This document shows, one piece after another, positions 7,768 to 10,220 of a DNA stretch of 10,220 nt (position 1 is its first letter; each line of letters starts with the position of its first letter). The position numbers and the translations under genes are program-made. The stretch comes from JACZQZ01 sp046756945. Lineage in GTDB: Bacteria > Pseudomonadota > Alphaproteobacteria > Rhodospirillales > 2-02-FULL-58-16. Location: positions 1 to 10,220 of the forward strand of contig JBHHXI010000110.1 in the NCBI GenBank assembly GCA_046756945.1, in the 5' to 3' direction. The notes beneath the pieces were generated by a model. It ran no database searches, was not told the DNA's origin, and was given only the letters and a program-made list of their open reading frames with translations.

Positions 7768-7869
7768 CTAAAAGACCGCCGTCGCCACCGCCAGCGCCAG
7801 GCCCAGCGTCATGCCGAGCACGAGACCGATGGTGATGCGGATCGTCGGTGCGATGGGGATGGTGCTCAT
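7768..7869 (-). CDS. 33-aa single-TM microprotein (hypothetical)
   Basis: This short frame starts at the ATG at 7869 and ends at TAG (7768-7770). The peptide begins MSTIPIAPTIRI and continues as one hydrophobic helix rich in Leu, Ala, Val and Gly (about residues 12-33) with Phe as the last residue. It has a polar or positively charged N-terminal dozen and no C-terminal tail. The minus strand reads AGAGG-CGATT-ATG, a good Shine-Dalgarno at proper spacing, which strongly favours translation. It lies 90 nt downstream of the 148-aa gene on the same strand, and may share its transcript. The size is like other single-helix microproteins that sit in larger membrane complexes, but the sequence matches none I recognise. 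Function unknown. Confidence 0.6.
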   Translation of the reverse strand: MSTIPIAPTIRITIGLVLGMTLGLALAVATAVF

Positions 7870-7912
7870 AATCGCCTCTGTTTCCTGTTCCTGCCGAGCC
7901 CGGCGCCGTCGA

Positions 7913-7932
7913 CTGGAAATTCGCCTTTCCGG
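7913..7932 (-). other. Intercistronic hairpin between the 148-aa and 33-aa genes
   Basis: On the plus strand GGAAA (7915-7919) pairs with TTTCC (7926-7930) across a TTCGCC loop, and the outer C-G pair (7913/7932) could extend the stem past a mismatched or wobble position. It lies between two co-oriented small genes and could be an mRNA processing or stability element. No U tract argues against termination. Confidence 0.25.
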
Positions 7933-7959
7933 AGTTCCAGCGGGGCCATGGGTCGGTCC

Positions 7960-8406
7960 CTACTCGGCGAAGATGTTGCGCAGCTGCCGCTCGCCGATGG
8001 GCATGATGGCGCCCGACTTGAAGGCCTCCCACAGCAGGCTGTGGGGTTTTCCCGCGTAGTGTTGGGGCATTTCGTCGCGGTCGTGGTCATGGCGCCAGGC
8101 GGAGGCGGCATAGCGGTCGGTAAGGATCTGGATTTCACGGGCCTTCGCGCACGGGGACAGGTCGCCGAAAAAGCGCTCGGCCAGTTGCCGCAAGGCGTTG
8201 TCGCGTGTGCGGTTCGCTTCCTCGCGCCACCACGGGATGCCGCCCTGGGGAAACTTCAGCCCGAGGGCATCCTCGATGGTTTGGCACTGGCGACTGAGAA
8301 AGCTTTCCAACGCGTTGCCCAGCCACTGCGACAGGTCCTCGTCCAGCGGCTTGCCGGACAGGCACCTGAGGGCGATTTCGCGCAGGTCGTCGATCGGGGC
8401 AAACAT
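7960..8406 (-). CDS. Hypothetical 148-aa protein
   Basis: I do not recognise a specific function. The ATG at 8406 has GGAG 8 nt upstream; the frame stays open further up to 8496, but that extension lacks a better start. The protein is soluble, with no signal peptide or TM segment, and probably mostly helical. An N-terminal helix pair (DDLREIALRCLSGKPLDEDL then QWLGNALESFL) is followed by LEDALGL-like TIEDALGLKF, a Trp-rich turn (IPWWREEANRTRDN), a helix ALRQLAERFFGDL, then EIQILTDRYAASAWRHDHDRD, and a C-terminal SGAIMPIGERQLRNIF. The charged ILTDRYAASAWRHD segment with several His and Asp resembles short conserved hypothetical proteins of alphaproteobacteria, sometimes near mobile or phage DNA; that is a weak impression. 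It sits between the two microprotein genes and is likely co-transcribed with the upstream His-rich one (50-nt gap). Confidence 0.85.
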   Translation of the reverse strand: MFAPIDDLREIALRCLSGKPLDEDLSQWLGNALESFLSRQCQTIEDALGLKFPQGGIPWWREEANRTRDNALRQLAERFFGDLSPCAKAREIQILTDRYAASAWRHDHDRDEMPQHYAGKPHSLLWEAFKSGAIMPIGERQLRNIFAE

Positions 8407-8456
8407 GGCGCGCACTCCATTTCGGTTCCGGTGAGGAACTTCAATCCGCGCCGCGC

Positions 8457-8570
8457 CTATGTGCGTGCACCGGAGCCCCGGTGCGCGTGCGGCCACGATG
8501 CGTCATCGCGGCCGATCGGGTGGCCCGTCGGGCCATGGAAAAAGGTGTGATAACTGGTATGGTGTCCCAT
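8457..8570 (-). CDS. 37-aa histidine-rich microprotein (hypothetical)
   Basis: The frame runs from the ATG at 8570 to TAG (8457-8459). The minus strand reads AGGAGG-CTTACG-ATG, a perfect consensus Shine-Dalgarno at 6-nt spacing and the best ribosome binding site in the window, so translation is likely. The 37-residue peptide begins MGHHTSYHTFFHGP and contains 7 His (positions 3, 4, 8, 12, 17, 28, 30) plus Asp and Ser residues. It has no Cys and no membrane segment. A metal-binding role is conceivable but unproven. It lies about 76 nt downstream of a candidate promoter that overlaps a TetR-type operator, and is the first cistron before the 148-aa gene. Alternatives: a leader peptide controlling the next gene, or a remnant of a longer gene. 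The His residues are scattered, unlike hisL. Confidence 0.55.
   Translation of the reverse strand: MGHHTSYHTFFHGPTGHPIGRDDASWPHAHRGSGART
8467..8484 (-). other. Strong stem-loop at the end of the 37-aa frame
   Basis: GCACCGG (8467-8473) and CCGGTGC (8478-8484) are exact reverse complements around a 4-nt loop, and partial pairing extends out to 8461-8490. In the leftward transcript it covers the last third of the microprotein coding sequence, just before its stop and about 60 nt before the 148-aa start. No U tract follows, so a translational or processing element is more likely than a terminator. Confidence 0.4.
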
Positions 8571-8650
8571 CGTAAGCCTCCTGTGTCCCTAAAAACCCCT
8601 GGTGGCGAAAACGACCGGCTAGACAAGCATCCACTCTCACATTGCCAAAA

Positions 8651-8668
8651 TGAATATATGTTCACTCA
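8651..8668 (-). promoter_or_regulatory. TetR-type operator-like site C
   Basis: On the minus strand this reads TGAGTGAACATATATTCA, an 18-bp imperfect dyad: the left half TGAGTGAA is shared exactly with sites A and B, and the right half is TATATTCA. Flanking bases extend the symmetry (AATGA on the plus strand at 8649-8653 mirrors TCATT at 8666-8670). It overlaps the TATATT -10 candidate. The form resembles TGAATGA-N-TCATTCA dyads known for FadR/BM3R1-type TetR repressors. Confidence 0.45.
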
Positions 8669-8680
8669 TTTTTAAACCAA
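8653..8680 (-). promoter_or_regulatory. Candidate promoter of the microprotein operon
   Basis: On the minus strand TTGGTT (8680-8675) and TATATT (8658-8653) are spaced by 16 nt, the latter 5/6 to the -10 consensus. This lies in the only markedly AT-rich stretch on this side of the window (about 8580-8770). The start point would be near 8646, about 76 nt ahead of the ATG at 8570. The -10 box sits inside operator-like site C, as expected for a repressed promoter. I see no other gene in 8571-8768. Confidence 0.4.
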
Positions 8681-8730
8681 AGAATATGCGCAATTGTGGC
8701 GATTCTATGGCCTTCGAACCAAATCGAGAA

Positions 8731-8748
8731 TGAGCGCGTATTCACTCA
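8731..8748 (-). promoter_or_regulatory. TetR-type operator-like site B
   Basis: On the minus strand this reads TGAGTGAATACGCGCTCA, with the same octamer and the same 18-bp dyad length as site C. A consensus TTGACA lies 6 nt upstream (8760-8755, minus) behind a T-rich stretch, although no good -10 box follows at normal spacing. It is located just past the tetR stop codon. Confidence 0.45.
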
Positions 8749-8768
8749 CGCTTATGTCAAAAAATAAT

Positions 8769-9338
8769 TCATGCGCTCAGGACCCGCAGGCACGCCGCCG
8801 TGATGGTGTCCGCCAGATCGGAAATCCTCTGCCGGATGCGGCGGCCGAGAATGCGCGTATCGATCACCTGCAGGATGATCCCGAGGACCATCGACGCGGC
8901 CACGTCCGGGTCCTGCTTGGGGATGTCGCCCCGCGCCATGCCGTCGCGGATGACCCGCCGGAAGACCAGGTAGGGATTGGGCATGCGCGCGGTCAGCCTC
9001 TGCATGTAGCCGTGGCGGGTGATGAACAGGTAATTGATCATCGTCGAATCCTTGTCATAAGCCGCGCAGAAGTACCGGATGATGGCCAGCAGCTTGGTGC
9101 GCGTGTTTTCCTCGTGTTCCTGAATCTTGCCCAGTTCCCGCCCGAGGGCGGTGAAATTCTCGACGAAAAGGTCCCAGGCCAATTCGTCCTTGCTGGCGTA
9201 ATGCCGATACAGCGTTCCCTCGGCGATGCCGGCGGCGGTTGCAATGTCCCGGATGGTCGTCTCCCTGACACCCTTTTCGGCGAACAGTTTAAGCGCCGTG
9301 CGGTCGATCCGCTTTTTGGTTGTAGTACCGTTTCGCAT
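8769..9338 (-). CDS. TetR/AcrR-family transcriptional repressor
   Basis: The 189-aa length is typical for TetR. The N-terminal DNA-binding domain is clear: IDRTALKLFAEKGVRETT, then the helix-turn-helix IRDIATAAGIAEGTLYRHY (about 29-47) and SKDELAWDLF. The remaining all-helical part (from about residue 60) is the ligand-binding and dimerisation domain, too divergent to name the inducer. Start: the ATG at 9338 is chosen; the in-frame GTG at 9362 would put the operator inside the coding sequence and adds no domain. No clear Shine-Dalgarno is visible. The gene is divergent from ctaA and lies upstream of the microprotein operon on the same strand. Site A just upstream suggests autorepression, and sites B and C downstream suggest control of the next operon. 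A fatty-acyl-type ligand is only a guess from operator shape. Confidence 0.95.
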   Translation of the reverse strand: MRNGTTTKKRIDRTALKLFAEKGVRETTIRDIATAAGIAEGTLYRHYASKDELAWDLFVENFTALGRELGKIQEHEENTRTKLLAIIRYFCAAYDKDSTMINYLFITRHGYMQRLTARMPNPYLVFRRVIRDGMARGDIPKQDPDVAASMVLGIILQVIDTRILGRRIRQRISDLADTITAACLRVLSA

Positions 9339-9345
9339 GGTGATA

Positions 9346-9363
9346 TGTGAGTGTTCACTCACA
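9346..9363. promoter_or_regulatory. TetR operator A (near-perfect palindrome upstream of tetR)
   Basis: TGTGAGTG (9346-9353), a TT spacer, then CACTCACA (9356-9363) is a perfect 8-bp inverted repeat, ending 7 bp before the tetR ATG. On the minus strand it contains TGAGTGAA, shared with sites B and C. Location plus symmetry make it the likely autoregulatory site of the TetR protein. Confidence 0.7.
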
Positions 9364-9391
9364 GAAGATCATAGGGGCTGCGCCGTGTCAA
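9363..9391 (-). promoter_or_regulatory. Candidate tetR promoter
   Basis: A perfect -35 TTGACA occurs on the minus strand (9391-9386). At 17-nt spacing the -10 would be TCTTCT (9368-9363), a weak match; TATGAT is present but only 12 nt from the -35. The predicted start falls inside operator A, the usual layout for autorepression. Confidence 0.4.
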
Positions 9392-9455
9392 GCCCTTTCC
9401 GGTTCCCGGTCCCGCGATGGCAGGCCGGGCGGCGTCCCACCCGGCGACGAAATGC

Positions 9456-9484
9456 TTGGTTCGCGGCCGATCACGGTGAATACT
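9456..9484 (+). promoter_or_regulatory. Weak candidate promoter for ctaA
   Basis: TTGGTT (9456-9461) and AATACT (9479-9484) are 17 nt apart, 3/6 and 4/6 to consensus. A GC palindrome at 9502-9516 follows in the leader. The rest of the tetR-ctaA gap shows nothing else clear. Confidence 0.2.
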
Positions 9485-9535
9485 CGCCGGCGCCCGCGGG
9501 ACCGCCCGGCGGGCGGGGAGGAGCCGTGAGGAAAG

Positions 9536-10220
9536 ATGGACTCTGAAGTGCAGGCGCCCGCCGCGGGGCGCCCCAAGGTGATCGCGGCATGGCTTCTCGC
9601 CCTCTGCGCCATGGTCTTCGCCATGGTGGTGTTGGGGGGAGTCACCCGTCTCACCCACGCCGGGCTTTCCATGGTCGAGTGGAAGCCGGTTACCGCGTGG
9701 CTGCCGCCCCTGGCCGAGGCGGAATGGCAGGAGGCCTTCCGCGCCTACCGGCGCTTTCCCGAGTACAAGGACCTCAACCCGGACATGACGTTGAGCGGGT
9801 TCAAGTCCATCTTCTGGCTGGAGTACGCGCACCGGCTGTGGGGCCGCCTCATCGGCTTCGCCTTCATCATTCCGTTCGCGTTCTTCGTCGTCCGCGGCTG
9901 GGTGAGCCGGCGGCTGGCCGCAAAACTGATCCCCGTGTTCATCCTCGGCGCGCTCCAGGGACTGCTCGGCTGGTACATGGTGCAAAGCGGCCTCGTCGAC
10001 CGCCCGGACGTCAGCCAGTACCGCCTGACCGCCCACCTGGGCGCGGCCTTCGTCATCTACGGGTATATGCTGTGGGTGGCGCTCGGGCTTCTCATCGGCG
10101 AACCGGCGGGCGGCCACCGGCCCGCCGCCTGCGGGCGGTTCGCCTACCTGGTGGCGGGGTCGGTCCTGGTCCCCGTGCTGTCGGGCGACGGCGCCCCGCT
10201 AAGCGTTGAGCTGTCGTCGC
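9536..10220 (+). CDS. ctaA: Heme A synthase CtaA (COX15 type), 3'-partial
   Basis: The visible 228 residues match heme A synthase, the membrane enzyme that oxidises the C8 methyl of heme O to a formyl group, giving heme A for aa3-type cytochrome oxidases. TM1 (about 15-36) is followed by GGVTRLTHAGLSMVEWKPV, the proteobacterial signature; then EYAHRLWGR with heme-ligand candidate His99; further hydrophobic helices at about 105-119 and 130-147; YRLTAHLGAAF with His167; and a helix at about 172-187. The ATG at 9536 has GAGG 4 nt upstream and GGGGAGGAG a little further up. The full protein is usually about 340-380 aa, so roughly the last third is missing. The final dozen residues after VPVLSG do not fit the family, which normally has an ALVAGxxAG-like stretch there. 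It is divergent from tetR with a 197-nt gap; no other cox genes are in view. Confidence 0.92.
   Translation, partial: MDSEVQAPAAGRPKVIAAWLLALCAMVFAMVVLGGVTRLTHAGLSMVEWKPVTAWLPPLAEAEWQEAFRAYRRFPEYKDLNPDMTLSGFKSIFWLEYAHRLWGRLIGFAFIIPFAFFVVRGWVSRRLAAKLIPVFILGALQGLLGWYMVQSGLVDRPDVSQYRLTAHLGAAFVIYGYMLWVALGLLIGEPAGGHRPAACGRFAYLVAGSVLVPVLSGDGAPLSVELSS

Noticed and set aside
3542..8032. Very long antisense frames across the giant gene (minus strand, e.g. 3542-5263, 4009-6099, 5408-8032)
   Set aside because: They arise because the 75-bp repeat with strong codon bias keeps stops out of other frames. They show no domain signals, no ribosome binding sites, and low-complexity Gly/Arg/Pro/Ser content; one runs through a neighbouring gene and intergenic DNA.
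8457..8570. Classical his-operon attenuation leader
   Set aside because: The seven His are scattered rather than in a run, no U-tract terminator follows, and the next gene is not a histidine biosynthesis gene.
8441..8665. 74-aa minus-strand frame in the tetR-downstream gap
   Set aside because: It has no ribosome binding site and starts inside the promoter/operator region. The overlapping 37-aa frame in another register has a perfect Shine-Dalgarno.
8731..8779. TGAGCGC / GCGCTCA inverted repeat with the T6 run as a tetR terminator
   Set aside because: The loop is about 35 nt, and the T run lies inside it rather than after the stem.
9339..9362. Upstream GTG start for the TetR protein at 9362
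   Set aside because: It would place the palindromic operator in coding sequence and adds eight residues with no family match; the ATG at 9338 is standard.

Overview
The window is high-GC DNA (roughly two thirds G+C or more, with strong third-position G/C in the real genes). It most likely comes from an alphaproteobacterial chromosome, perhaps Rhodospirillales-like. That guess rests on the two-domain universal stress protein ending in a GGVTRHVL-type motif, a proteobacterial-type heme A synthase (CtaA), and a giant two-TM coiled-coil protein built like the alphaproteobacterial polarity factor TipN. No rRNA, tRNA, CRISPR array, insertion sequence or transposase was seen.

Left part (1-3305) is ordinary metabolic and stress content in two tail-to-tail pairs. 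The C-terminal half of a universal stress protein (+, cut by the window edge) overlaps by 14 nt the end of an SRAP/HMCES-family DNA-protein crosslinking gene (-). A short divergent gap leads to an SDR oxidoreductase (+), which converges on a PaaK/CapK-type adenylate-forming ligase (-).

Middle (3306-7732): a 254-nt divergent intergenic region with a plausible sigma70 promoter and a hairpin precedes a 1390-residue membrane-anchored protein. After two N-terminal TM helices it has 44 consecutive coiled-coil repeat units. Forty-three are exactly 25 residues and one is 21 residues, with no other indels. A 131-residue proline-free C-terminal domain follows. This is the most striking object in the window.

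Right part (7768-9391, all minus strand) looks like a small regulated module. A TetR-family repressor (8769-9338) lies upstream of three small reading frames: a 37-aa His-rich microprotein behind a perfect AGGAGG Shine-Dalgarno, a 148-aa protein of unrecognised function, and a 33-aa single-TM microprotein behind a good GAGG Shine-Dalgarno. The octamer TGAGTGAA occurs three times in the noncoding DNA flanking the TetR gene: once just upstream of it, overlapping its likely promoter, and twice in the gap before the microprotein genes. One of those two overlaps a TATATT -10 box. I infer one TetR regulon covering tetR itself and this operon.

Right edge (9536-10220): a divergent heme A synthase gene (ctaA, +) runs off the window. 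Its last dozen residues do not resemble the family, so the end of the window may be low-quality or chimeric.
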